A DNA stretch of 64,000 nt from Gibbula magus (Eukaryota; Mollusca; Gastropoda; Trochida; Trochidae), in assembly GCA_936450465.1 (NCBI GenBank), contig OW388304.1, forward strand, positions 7,570,700-7,634,699, given 5' to 3'. The notes beneath the pieces are model-generated. The model searched no databases. It was given only the letters and a program-made list of their open reading frames with translations, and was not told where the DNA came from. The position numbers were made by a program, and so were the translations under genes. This document shows positions 41,001 through 47,100 of this stretch, in pieces (position 1 is the stretch's first letter; each line of letters begins with the position of its first letter).

Positions 41001-42281
41001 TGTGACCCCATTTGGGGTCACAGGGTCACTAGATCAACAATTTAGAATCCCCATTGGCCAAGGAGTCTGCATACAACTTTTCAGCTCTCTAGACCTTTTG
41101 GAACTGGAGAAGAAGATGAAAATAGGTTTTTAAGCATGTGACCCCTGTTACCCCATTTAGAATCCCAATTGGCCAAGGAGTCTGCGCATTAAATTTCAGT
41201 TCTGTACGTGGAGTCATTGGTTCTTGAGAAGAAGTCGAAAAAGCGAAAAGTTTACGGATGGACGGATGCCGGACACCATGCCATGCCATAAGCCCATCAG
41301 GCCTGATAGCTTTGGTAGTTCTTAAGTCATGTCAAGATAATATGGTGGACACCCTGTCATGCCCATATATTAGTGGAATCACAAGCAAACTAACAAATTT
41401 TACTTTGTATCAAAGGTGTTATTCAGAAAAAGTTCCAACGCCAACTGTAATGTTTTGAAAGATTTAGGAATACTGCCTGCCACACTCATATTTGAGGTAG
41501 GGGTCAGGACCAAAGGTACAAACTTTGATCCCCTTGGTGCAAGGTACCCTCCAACAAAATTCCAGCTCCAGCTTAAGTGGTTGTGGGGGGAGAAATTAAA
41601 AATGTGAAAAATTTAAGGATGACTGATGCACCCGGATAGATGATGACCAATGTCATCAGCCCATCGATCTGTCCTTATCCATAGGGTTGGGAGGTAATGC
41701 TTTATTGACGTGAAGGACTTACATACATGCCAAAGCAGAACAGTTTTAAAAACTCAGTGAAAAGGACAGGTTTCTCACAAGAACACACTTTGCATATGTA
41801 CCTGAACAACACCTTGATACCTTCATATCTCATATATTATAAAGTTTGAACTTATTCATTTTCACATCATTAACTAACTAACTGTATCACAAGTTTAAAG
41901 TTTCAACTCTACGGTAGAGTGGCTGCTATAGTCGGTCATAAAATTGTGATGTATGATTCAAATCAAATTAAAATCTTAAATTGTCAGACGGAAAGGTATG
42001 TAATAGGCTGATGTTGATATTTTATACACGCTTCTGAACGTCGACTTAGGAAGACATCAAGCTTGTTGGACCAGTTTTGGGGACATTATTATCTATGTTT
42101 ATACCGTAATCTATTTCGATTTTCTAATCGCAATAGCTGTGAAGCTTTTTTGTCAGAATAGCATTAATCAGTTTTAAAATGACTTCCGTTTCTTATATTC
42201 ATAAAACCTCACCTCTTTCCTCCATTTTGCTATGTCGACTTTGGTCGTCAATGGAAGCGCTGTTCTGTTTGAAGAGCCCAT
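1981..42281 (-). CDS. Unidentified multi-exon host gene (14 candidate exons, about 421 aa)
   Basis: I do not recognise this protein. The gene is reconstructed from minus-strand segments that are open, protein-like in composition, and bounded by AG...GT. Candidate exons in transcript order: 42281-42213, 39916-39814, 36159-36098, 34187-34106, 30223-30078, 19469-19383, 18502-18440, 16215-16044, 15575-15517, 9145-9003, 7367-7339, 6446-6346, 2208-2136, 2057-1981. Splice phases are 0/0, 0/1, 1/0, 0/1, 1/0, 0/0, 0/0, 0/1, 1/0, 0/2, 2/1, 1/0, 0/1, 1/stop, so the whole chain stays in one frame and ends at TAA. There is no evident signal peptide. A hydrophobic stretch spans the joint of the 7339 and 6346 exons, and a Cys-rich patch lies in the 30078 and 9003 exons. 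The weakest links are 19383, 18440, 15517, 7339 and 6346. The exons could belong to more than one gene. Confidence 0.5.
2136..2208 (-). CDS. Penultimate exon of unidentified minus-strand gene
   Basis: On the minus strand an acceptor (TTATCTAG) is followed by a frame reading IKHGFVWDTSLIRLSLMDQQ then MFYE, and by a donor (GAGG|GTAAAT). It starts in phase 0 and ends in phase 1, which fits the terminal exon at 2057. The balanced amino-acid composition in very AT-rich surroundings supports coding. Confidence 0.55.
3475..3543 (+). CDS. Possible plus-strand exon (orphan)
   Basis: A good acceptor (TTTTTCCTACAG) and donor (CAG|GTATGG) bracket 69 bases with an open frame reading LPTSLLDYLNKVDVAPSRGK. 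It lies on the strand opposite the large host gene, inside that gene's inferred intron. No partner exon nearby was found, so it may be a chance splice-site pair, part of a non-coding transcript, or an exon of an overlapping gene. Confidence 0.25.
4036..4191. mobile_element. Foldback/MITE remnant, 'GGATAACAACTTCTT' family
   Basis: TTTTCTGGATAGCAACTTCTT near 4037 is repeated in inverted form as AAGAAGTTGTTATCCAG, twice (near 4095 and 4168). This suggests a hairpin element with a duplicated arm. The same terminal motif bounds the element at 52061-52208 in the dehydrogenase gene, and weaker relatives occur near 28.0 kb and 29.86 kb. Confidence 0.45.
4470..4790. mobile_element. Hairpin-bearing interspersed repeat with CRE-like site
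   Basis: ATTACCCGAGG near 4476 and ATGGGTAAT near 4774 face each other. The interior holds a tight palindrome (TTCTACGAGTTTCGTAGAA, near 4551-4569) and TGACGTCA near 4683. A TGACGTCA also lies inside the foldback element at 25.8 kb. Boundaries and family are uncertain. Confidence 0.35.
5545..5664. repeat. 56-bp tandem repeat, just over two copies
   Basis: CAGTGGGTT followed by a TATAGTATATGAGATAC core recurs at 5545, 5601 and (truncated) 5657, exactly 56 bp apart. Confidence 0.8.
5972..6015. repeat. 8-bp simple repeat (TTTTACTG)n
   Basis: About five and a half uninterrupted copies of an octamer. Confidence 0.9.
6346..6446 (-). CDS. Candidate exon of unidentified minus-strand gene
   Basis: A pyrimidine-rich acceptor (TTATTTCAACCTAG) leads into a frame reading VFAFNFGIKKDIFVLLIWEW then DQWIVKKFISCKE, followed by a weak donor (GAG|GTTAAG). 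It starts in phase 1 and ends in phase 0, which links to the exon at 2208. The same frame stays open beyond the donor to a stop at 6262, so a terminal-exon reading is an alternative. Confidence 0.35.
7339..7367 (-). CDS. Speculative 29-bp micro-exon of the minus-strand gene
   Basis: The segment (YLWAEFGIL, with split codons at both ends) lies between AACAG and a good donor (TTAG|GTATAC). It has exactly the phases, 2 in and 1 out, needed to join the 9003 and 6346 exons. The acceptor has little polypyrimidine, so this is proposed mainly on phase. Confidence 0.2.
9003..9145 (-). CDS. Exon of unidentified minus-strand gene, Cys-rich
   Basis: The acceptor CTTCCTGTTGTATAAG precedes 143 bases beginning VWQVQDLTNTLLEYDTPGID, then TECITWQNMCQRCVYYSF, and ending in a hydrophobic MSIYVIIYN. 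A donor follows (ACAACAG|GTAAAC). It starts in phase 0 and ends in phase 2. Three cysteines in a C-x6-C-x2-C spacing may form a disulphide or metal site. This is one of the clearest coding segments in the first 40 kb. Confidence 0.6.
9316..9550. repeat. 40-bp tandem repeat, nearly six copies
   Basis: Units beginning CAAGAGTATTTCACTTACAT recur at 9316, 9356, 9396, 9436, 9476 and 9516. The last two units share an ACTTAAATG variant, so the array grew by unequal exchange or slippage from one end. Confidence 0.95.
9590..9770 (-). mobile_element. tRNA-derived SINE (minus strand)
   Basis: Read on the minus strand, the segment has an A-box-like GTGGTTAGCTTGTTCAG and, about 35 bases on, a B-box-like GGTTTGAATCC. 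This is the internal RNA polymerase III promoter layout of a tRNA-related SINE head. A non-tRNA body follows. No poly-A or microsatellite tail is obvious, so the 3' end is approximate. Confidence 0.55.
10190..10690 (+). mobile_element. Interspersed repeat, single-unit relative of the 40-41 kb array
   Basis: It starts with AGAGCCATTGGCTGTAGCTC and ends AAGTCGAAAAAATGAAAG ... GGACACCATGCCATG, matching both ends of the repeat at 40.15-41.29 kb. The interior carries single diverged copies of the ACAATTTAGAATCCCCATTG module that is tandemly amplified there. The short frames here are inside the repeat and look non-coding. Confidence 0.5.
11945..12303 (+). mobile_element. TA-flanked MITE, copy 1 (359 bp)
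   Basis: Inverted ends AAGGGGCAGTAGCACGTTTT / AAAACGTGCTACTGCCCCTT are flanked on both sides by TA (11943-11944 and 12304-12305). A TA duplication suggests a non-autonomous Tc1/mariner-type element. Related copies lie at 20947-21292 and 44912-45267, with a degenerate piece near 21460-21625 and a TIR fragment near 6105. There is no coding capacity. Confidence 0.8.
13930..14250. repeat. Direct duplication of a hairpin repeat (about 182-bp spacing)
   Basis: A segment starting CCTTGTCATACTATGTGTAC near 13939 recurs diverged near 14121, each followed by AGTAAAACTTGCTAA. Each copy also folds: GAGTGCCTGAAT faces ATTCAGGCAC within about 70 bases. Confidence 0.6.
15517..15575 (-). CDS. Candidate exon of unidentified minus-strand gene
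   Basis: After GATCTAG the minus strand reads (D)GTNRGRWFRHQHIRSRGGN and ends at a weak donor (AAT|GTAACC). It starts in phase 1 and ends in phase 0, which joins the exons at 16044 and 9145 without a break. The segment is markedly more GC-rich than its surroundings. All three minus-strand frames are fairly open here, so the frame choice rests on splice phase. Confidence 0.4.
16044..16215 (-). CDS. Exon of unidentified minus-strand gene
   Basis: The acceptor TTTATTTGATTTTAG and donor ACAG|GTATGT bracket 172 bases. The only frame without a stop begins AKRFKCCLDSLPDVADICDT, continues RDSRLGHRQSHGPVVMQNLL, and ends IYATWITPEIYLHVVST. It starts in phase 0 and ends in phase 1. The other two frames are broken. 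With GC well above background and mixed residue composition, this is a confident coding exon of unknown function. Confidence 0.65.
18209..18264. repeat. 23-bp tandem repeat, about 2.4 copies
   Basis: TTTTGAATTCAGACATACATA recurs at 18209, 18232 and (partial) 18255. Confidence 0.9.
18440..18502 (-). CDS. Candidate exon of unidentified minus-strand gene
   Basis: The minus strand reads MKENQDLWMINLVMQWMNYF-G from an acceptor (GAAACTTTAG) to a donor (GGT|GTAAAT), in phase 0 at both ends. The frame remains open well beyond the donor (VNTYTVIKNNDVTIYTETF...), so a longer exon is possible. Placement in the gene rests on phase and order only. Confidence 0.35.
18534..18550 (+). repeat. Poly-G tract of 17
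   Basis: An uninterrupted run of 17 G. Such a run can form a G-quadruplex and is a common sequencing-error site, so its true length is uncertain. Confidence 0.9.
19383..19469 (-). CDS. Candidate exon of unidentified minus-strand gene
   Basis: The acceptor AACCCGTCACCTAGCCAG and donor AAG|GTACTA bound 87 bases reading VSNYGNEIVDVSRPLKSTKP then QQELYGIRK, in phase 0 at both ends. The whole stretch 19040-19510 is unusually GC-rich and open on the minus strand in two successive frames (a second frame reads KSVAKSLPFQPGRAQPPNPG). The exon may therefore be longer, or the stretch may be a decayed gene copy. The exact limits are a guess. Confidence 0.35.
19989..20174. mobile_element. MITE of the 'TTACTGGCTGATTTA' family, copy 1
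   Basis: The right arm (TAAATCAGTCAGTAATGGAG, then ACTGGCAAGAGTTATGCC) matches the copy at 55325-55541. The left arm has lost about 30 bases. The interior is shared (GAAATGCATAGTGGGC against ATAAATGCATAGCGGGC). No open reading frame. Confidence 0.75.
20947..21292 (-). mobile_element. TA-flanked MITE, copy 2 (inverted, 5' end eroded)
   Basis: It begins ACACGTTTTTTGCAAAATTT and ends TGCTACTGCCCCTT, the reverse orientation of copy 1. The first terminal bases (AAGGGGCAGT) are lost. A GTAGTAGTAAT microexpansion sits mid-element. Confidence 0.75.
21460..21625. mobile_element. Degenerate relative of the TA-flanked MITE
   Basis: Internal motifs of the family (GGCCATTTTAATGTGAACAC, ATGGCTTAACCAAACCATGT, AGCCATTGGTAACACTTAC) and an eroded end (TTGCTACATTGCCTTTAA) appear in order. 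Identity is clearly lower than in the other three copies. Confidence 0.5.
23880..24150. other. GC-richer island with competing splice signals
   Basis: On the plus strand TTACCAAGTAACAG ... ACTGCAG|GTAAGA could bound a short exon ending at 23946. On the minus strand ATGCCGGAG near 23979 opens a 13-codon frame ending at a GTAAAG donor. Neither is convincing alone. It may be an unannotated first exon or a non-coding exon. Confidence 0.2.
25098..26332. mobile_element. Foldback element with inverted arms of about 340 bp
   Basis: The region 25098-25440 is repeated, inverted and diverged, at 25960-26332. Both ends are TTAATTAA. Each arm carries a short tandem of ACTGGGCCAATACG-like units (four on the left at about 25146-25233, degenerate on the right). 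A second nested palindrome sits at 25409-25530: GAGTTACAGGTCCTCGG faces CCTCGGACCTGTAACTC, and the same motif returns at 25945-26000. The middle (25560-25920) is unique and contains TGACGTCA. The frames at 25112-25375 and 26118-26324 merely translate the tandem units. Confidence 0.7.
26794..26870 (+). mobile_element. SINE 3' tail with (ATT)n
   Basis: GTTAAGCGCATTGAGCATGC followed by ACTTGCGCGATACAAATA and (ATT)n resembles the conserved tail of many marine-invertebrate SINEs (AAGCGCTTTGAG ... GCGCTATATAAAT then ATT repeats). No tRNA-like head was recognised upstream, so it is likely truncated. Confidence 0.5.
26938..26992. repeat. 22-bp tandem repeat, about 2.4 copies
   Basis: CTACTGACATTGTACATTGT-AT recurs directly from 26941. 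Confidence 0.85.
27367..27752 (-). mobile_element. 'ATGTCTCCCGCAAAGC' interspersed repeat, copy A
   Basis: It ends AAACATTATGTCTCCCGCAA ... GGGGGACATAAT and, at the other side, has TGATGCACTGTGATGTCCCC. The same elements, inverted, delimit 53932-54418. The interior (ACACCAAGTTTCGTGAAAAA, TTAGATATGGCCTGGAAACG) corresponds to one of the two internal modules of copy B. Confidence 0.6.
28700..28885. mobile_element. MITE of the 'TTACTGGCTGATTTA' family, diverged copy
   Basis: ATTACTGGCTAATCTAAGCC and GCTTGAATTAGCCAGTGATG face each other across about 150 bp, followed by GGCATGAGTAATGAAG. The arms align with those of the 55325-55541 copy, with substitutions throughout, so this is an older insertion. 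Confidence 0.6.
30078..30223 (-). CDS. Exon of unidentified minus-strand gene
   Basis: An excellent acceptor (TTGTTTTCGTTTACCCTAACAG) and donor (ATT|GTGAGT) bracket 146 bases reading (E)PQEKQQIGNVVREFCFSQMI, NVKTIKLCNYCSMAVRQGG and ALCAASFII. It starts in phase 1, where the split codon completes Glu with the G of the 34106 exon, and ends in phase 0. C-x2-C and neighbouring cysteines give a possible metal-binding or disulphide patch. Family not recognised. Confidence 0.65.
31719..31789. mobile_element. 71-bp hairpin repeat (GTGTATAAGACGAC ends)
   Basis: CTTGTGTATAAGACGAC and GTCGTCTTATACACAGG form inverted ends around about 35 bases. No TSD was defined. It resembles short solo TIR pairs of widespread MITEs. 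Confidence 0.6.
31850..31938 (+). CDS. Possible plus-strand exon with a start codon (orphan)
   Basis: The acceptor TTGGTTTACAG and an ideal donor (TTCAG|GTAAGC) bracket 89 bases. An ATG at 31866 opens MSSGRRQNRKEETTLCSTVN then EMCS up to the donor. It is antisense to the inferred large gene. No downstream partner was found, so it may be a non-coding or cryptic exon. Confidence 0.25.
32024..32237 (-). CDS. Weak exon candidate, minus strand
   Basis: A very good acceptor (TTTGTTCTCATTTTCAG) is followed by an open frame reading KFVNRYWNMRNIREYCEYEL, then DHKIS. No convincing donor follows, and the start phase does not fit the flanking exons of the large gene. Possibly a pseudo-exon. The frame stays open to the stop at 32024. 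Confidence 0.2.
32390..32690. other. GC-richer island, open on both strands, unassigned
   Basis: The minus strand has a 60-codon frame with several cysteines (DGPACSFTPPHISRPCPARK near its middle). The plus strand is also open over shorter stretches. No splice pair fits the surrounding gene. It could be a decayed repeat, a pseudo-exon or a regulatory island. Confidence 0.2.
34106..34187 (-). CDS. Exon of unidentified minus-strand gene
   Basis: The acceptor TTATTTAATTTTTCAG and donor AGAG|GTAAGC bracket 82 bases. Only one frame is open, and it reads VIVNENVEHNSKESRVNVGT then LNTGLDR. It starts in phase 0 and ends in phase 1. Joined to the preceding exon it gives ...YDGYIL-VIVNENVEHN..., a natural-looking junction. 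Confidence 0.65.
35540..35945 (-). repeat. Tandemly duplicated SINE-like repeat
   Basis: CATGCAAGAGTCTCTTGTTC at 35567 recurs as CATGCAGGAGTCTCTTGTC at 35737. Each unit continues with AAGTCTCTCAACTCATGTCT, a CACCC-rich stretch and (minus strand) an A-box-like TTGCTCAGTTGACC or TAGCTCAGTTGATC. B boxes are degenerate. This is probably an old tRNA-related SINE duplicated in tandem. Confidence 0.45.
36098..36159 (-). CDS. Exon of unidentified minus-strand gene
   Basis: A pyrimidine-rich acceptor (CGTCTTCGTCTTGATATTGTAG) leads to (V)ITSLPVPYTINASLYDGYIL and a donor (TTG|GTAATG). The 62 bases start in phase 1, completing GTC with the G of the 39814 exon, and end in phase 0. NAS is a potential N-glycosylation sequon if this part is extracellular. 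Confidence 0.5.
39814..39916 (-). CDS. Exon 2 of unidentified minus-strand gene
   Basis: The acceptor CATTGACACTCACAG and a near-ideal donor (TGTG|GTAAGT) bracket 103 bases reading VLRPRDLNMSWNPQTLSMRE then TLWYRVSDVDFFFC. It starts in phase 0 and ends in phase 1. The plus-strand frame across this region (39606-39932) is a shadow. This is a strong coding segment of unknown family. Confidence 0.65.
40145..41290 (+). repeat. 145-bp tandem array inside an interspersed repeat (about 6 units)
   Basis: GAACTGGAGAAGAAGATG-like unit starts fall at 40377, 40522, 40669, 40813, 40959 and 41101, spacing 142-147 bp. Each unit holds AGGTTTTTAAGGATGTGACC, a TGACCCCATTTGGGGTCA near-palindrome, CTACAATTTAGAATC and TTTTCAGCTCTCTAGACC. 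Flanks (GCCATGGGCTCTGTAGCTCA on the left; GAAGTCGAAAAAGCGAAAAG and GACACCATGCCATG on the right) match the single-unit relative at 10.2-10.7 kb. The array therefore expanded inside a transposable repeat. No coding frame. Confidence 0.85.
42213..42281 (-). CDS. Candidate first coding exon of unidentified minus-strand gene
   Basis: ATG at 42281-42279 in a favourable context (GGCATGG) opens MGSSNRTALPLTTKVDIAKW-RKE, which ends exactly at a donor (GAG|GTGAGG). It ends in phase 0, fitting the 39814 exon. The alternative ATGGAGGAAAGAG start in another frame would end in phase 1 and not fit. Gly2 followed by Ser-Ser-Asn could permit N-myristoylation, but that is only a possibility. Confidence 0.55.
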
Positions 42282-42313
42282 GCCTACACGAGTTGCGCCC
42301 CCTACCACAGGAC

Positions 42314-42416
42314 AAAAAGTGGTGGAATCCGCTTGCCGGATCCTTCCGGATTCTCCCGGATCCGTTATTTTTTGGGAGAATCCGGAAAGATCCGGCAGCG
42401 GATTCCACCACTTTTT
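42314..42416. repeat. 103-bp near-perfect hairpin
   Basis: Arms of about 44 bases (AAAAAGTGGTGGAATCCGCT ... TTCCGGATTCTCCC) are inverted with one indel and one mismatch around a short loop. It lies 33 bp upstream of the inferred start codon of the minus-strand gene. GC-rich arms with repeated TCCGGAT boxes look like a foldback insertion. Confidence 0.85.
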
Positions 42417-44049
42417 TCACCATCTTTTTTAAATCACAACGACCAAATGAATGTTTTGCTGATCAGAATGTGTAAAACTTAGCGTAGTCGCAGTGTGAGA
42501 GAGTAATATTAAAACAGAAGCTTTTAACTCCAGTCGTGACAATGTCATCTAAACCAACAGAAAACTAACATCATCATCGGGGTGGTGGTAACACATTCAC
42601 ATAAACAGAGTATGCTTCAATCTTTGATTTAACCTACGTTGTACCTACGTTTTACGTTCCGTTTCCGGGTTCCTGGCCATGTCTTTAAAGTGTTATCAAG
42701 GTTTAGTTTTTAAAAAAACTAATGAAATATTCCCAATCTTCTGGATAACTTGTCAAGTGTGAAGATTGTAAATTATTTCAAAACACAAACGGGAGAACAA
42801 ATTATTTCATATTAGAACATGATTAATCGTGACAACACGACGTCGTGTCTATAAAAACAGAACGAAATAGATGTACAAGTCTTGTACGCCTGCACCCCTA
42901 TAACATTACACGCATTTTAAACAAAATCATTATTTAAAAAGTATTTGTCATCGTGTCTTCAAAGGTGAAAAATGGATAAAAATGATTTTTTTTTTAAATA
43001 AATGATCTTAATCGGTGTGAGCACTATTCCCGTCATATACTATACTAATCTGAAGTACAGAAGAAGCTTTGTACCTCAGTTGGTTTTATCTATGTTTGAT
43101 TGTCAATTACAAATACCTTATGTTTCCGAAGTCGTCCTCTAAAACTGAAAAGTGCAGGCGTTCAGTCATCAGTCTAGGAATAATTCTATGTGGTTTAAAT
43201 TTTTAAGGGAAAAAATGAAATTTTAAATTAATAAATTCTTCCAAAATTAATTTCAATGAAACACAACTGTTCATCGACATATAAGACATCTGGTAAGTGA
43301 AAATCAATAAATGGCCCTCATTCTGCACACATTTACAACATTATAAACATGGTAGGGACATGTTGGTGTAAACATGATTTTATACCTCTTGGTCCTTTTG
43401 AAACTCTAACTCTGCATGTTTGAAAAAAACAACAAGTATGATTGTTTGCCGAATCAGTCAACATTGAACATTGAATAATATCCCGGTTCTACCATATCAA
43501 TGTGTTTTGTTATGTTTACTGTGTGAGTGAAACACTAGGGTGTAACGTTTCTTTTGTACCGCAGTTTATGTTTTATTCAATAAGTTTCAATAAACTAATA
43601 CATAGCCGTATTGTTAATTTAAAGATGTCTTTTACATCATGACCTTTCTGCATGGTCAAATGAGCACAACCTCAGACGATAACAATTATAGCTTTGAAAA
43701 ATGTATAACATAACAATTCATCCCATGCTTTACATTCAGAATATCCACATTTTTCATCCGATCATTGTTTTGATATGCCTTGCCACATTACGGACATTTA
43801 CGGACAGAACTCATGTTTAACAACGGGCTATAATATTCACCATAATAATGAATTGCTTATAAAACCATGTACATGGTTGGGTTACCTTTCTTAATACCCA
43901 TATGCATTAACACGATTAATAATCATTTTCTATTATTCCAATTAAATGTCATGAATTTTAGGAAATCCTCTCTCTTCGGAGTTCATCGACAGTACTCTTA
44001 TTCTAAAAAAATAGTTTTGAGATGACCCCCTCTTTACAAAAACTTACCA
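42417..44049. other. Intergenic region between the two divergent genes
   Basis: This is the space between the minus-strand gene start and the dehydrogenase start. It should contain the promoters of both. I see no confident TATA or initiator element and no coding exon. Confidence 0.3.
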
Positions 44050-44140
44050 ATGGCGTCAAACGGACAGCGGTATACAGATAAGGTTGTTATCATCACTGGC
44101 GGATCGAGAGGCATTGGTAAAGGCATTCTGCATGAATTCG
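44050..44140 (+). CDS. HSD17B14: HSD17B14-like exon 1 (start codon, cofactor loop)
   Basis: ATG at 44050 opens [20 protein letters not shown], then [10 protein letters not shown], ending with G before GTAATA (phase 1). It carries the TGxxxGxG nucleotide-binding loop. Confidence 0.93.
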
Positions 44141-47100
44141 GTAATATTCTAATTCTGATATTTTCTACACATCCATTTAATCATTGAAGAATATATTCCA
44201 CTTAAAGCTTATTTCAACAGGACAAATATGTGTCACTGGGTCGACTCGACAACTTGACCTATACTCTTACACTCAGACACAAAAATATTTGCAAATAGTA
44301 TTTATTCTGAAAATATCACCATTTTTTTCAATAGTGATAAGGAACCAATAAGAAATGAGATTTCAGAAACAGAGGCTCTTTTTCAATATTCAATAAAATG
44401 GTGATATTTTCAGAATAAATACTATTTTCTCTAAGTGTTAGACAAACTGCCTTAGTGCTAACCCTGTTACACGTTTACTTGTATTACAGAGCGGGGTCAA
44501 TTGTAACATATTTACTTACATTGTCACAATTTGTTACTAGTGAATCGATCGTGAAATAAACAGGTACGACTATGAATCATCATAAACTATAATGATCAGT
44601 TATGTTTTGTTTCTAGTTCTGCTGACTATTTACTGGAGAACTCCAAAGTATCAATATCGTAGGGGTATATCCGGTTTGAACATGGAGATTACTACGTTGT
44701 TTTGATATAAATGAATATTCATCATATGTACTGATAATAATTTTCTTTTGTGATAATTCATTGAGTAGTTTTTAAAAGTTGCATATGAATATTGGACCCG
44801 CCATATCTCTCGACATGTGTGTCATGCATATATATTTTATACGTGATGGAAATGTCGAAGCTGTAAAGCTAAAACAATGTGTCATTATCTGAATTCGGGA
44901 GTGGTAGTTTAAAGGCGCTGTAGCACGTTTTTTGCAAAATTTATTTTTTCAAATTTCCCATTCATAATGATAGTTTATGTCATTTAAATTAACTTTAGAG
45001 GGTAAAACATCTTATTACACAAACCAATTATCTGTAGTGGTAAAAACTATGTTGCGTATAAAGCAAAAATTGCATGGCGGCCATTTTATTGTGAACACAA
45101 TTTATTATTTTGTATTACAAAAACGATTCCCATGGCTTTACCGAAACATGTACACTAATTTTAAACTTTATTTTCCGAAGAGAGAATGATGTTTTACTAT
45201 TGGTGAAATTATTTTTCAAATACATTTCATCAACTTATTTGAGCGAAAAAACGTGCTACTGCCCCTTTAATTGGTGAAATATATCATAAGTAAATATGCA
45301 TACCTCAAACGATAACGATATCTGTTCCACAGCAAGTGCACTGTATGTGTGTTGTTTTTGATGTACAAACCAATAGTAGTCATATGAAATATACTCATAG
45401 CTTTATTTGCAAATTGACTGAATAAATTGACATCCCTATTAATAATATAACAACTATTGCAAACCTCATTATAACACCGGAGTGTCATAATAATGATACA
45501 TTTTATCCTTAACCTTTGCCTGACTATGAATGTAAGAATTCTCTTATCCAAAATTATTTTTCGAAGTCCACACAATAAAACGTGTTATCCTTTATTATAT
45601 TGTGTGGGTAGCATATGGTATAAAACAGTCGACAGACTTTCGAAATAATTGGATAAATATTGATTATTTAGAATGAAACTTGAAACTTAAACTTTGTTTC
45701 GACATCAACTTTGTTTCAACATGGTTTAAACATATTTATTCACAGAAAAGTGTGATGAGATCGGCAAACAAGCACATGAGTGCTTATGTAAATGCCTCTC
45801 TCTACAATGTACATGAGAAAATGAAAGGTGACAATCACTGTTACCAAAACAAAATGCTGCATTCGTTGATACAATGAATTTCATCTAAGGAGTTGGTGCA
45901 AGGTCAAGTCGTTGTTTTGGAATATGATAATAACGATATATCGTGAAATAGCAAGGCATTGAAACTGTGGTTTATAATTTGAAATTTGAGAATCTACCAG
46001 AGTTAACAATGTAATTGTGAATAGATTTTAGTAGTTCGCAGTTTTTTTGGTTTGATACGCCAGCATTTCCATGCATAATTGATGGCAAGTTATAACCTTT
46101 TCTAAAGAAGTAAGAGTTAACTCTAATGGCGTCGTAATTAGGACATGTAAGAAAGAAGTGTAGAGCGTCCTCCAGATGATGTCCACAGTCACAAGCAGGG
46201 CTGTCTGATATATATCTGGCGAATCTATCACTGTTTAAATCGCTGCAACCAAGCCGAAGGCGGGAATGAATAATTTGACAGAATCTTGAACCGAGAAATA
46301 AATTAAAGTATATTGGGTTGGTGTTGGCTTCCTTAAGTTTACTTTTGAATTCACCAAGTGTATTTGAGTTAGTAATATCTGAAGGGAGAGAATTCCAGAT
46401 ATTTACCGTATCTGGTAGGAAAGATTTGCAGTAGTTATTAGTGTTACATTTTATGGTTTGTAGATTGGAGCTATTTCTGAGATTGTATCGGCTTGCATCA
46501 GATACGTTATCAGGTACTAAGTTGGACAGGTAATCAGGAGTTAATTTATTTACCATTTTGTAAAATAGATATAATTTTTGGCGATGTCTTCTTCTTTCTA
46601 GAGAGGTAATATTAGTTTCTGTATATAATCGTGTGTGGTTTGTGCCACGGACTGCACCACAAATAGTTCTTATTGCATCCAAGTTGAGATTTTCTAGCAG
46701 TGTTGCCTGTTCTTTGGTACAATTATCCCAAATATGAGACGCATAGTCAAAAACTGGTAAAATAAATGATTTATACATTGTTTGGAGTGTTCGTCTGTTG
46801 AGACGATATTTAAAACTCCTTAAGCAGTTTATCATTGGACTTACCTTTTTAACAATATTTTCGATATGGCTATGCCACATGCAATCTTGCTGAAAAATTA
46901 TGCCTAAGTGTTTGTGAGCAGATACGTCGTTGATAGTTTTGTTATTCATCGATAGAGCTGGTACGATAGTCTGTTTATGTTTACGGGAGAATTGAATCGA
47001 AACAGTTTTGCTCGCGTTGAAATCAACTTGCCATTTATTAGCCCACTTAGTGATAACGGATAAGTCATTGTTAAGGCACTGGGCGGCTTCGTTTGCGTCA

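Noticed and set aside
42199..42423. 74-codon minus-strand frame across the hairpin
   Set aside because: Its first half translates the inverted-repeat arms, and the frame does not fit the downstream exon phase. The other frame starting at 42281 is preferred.
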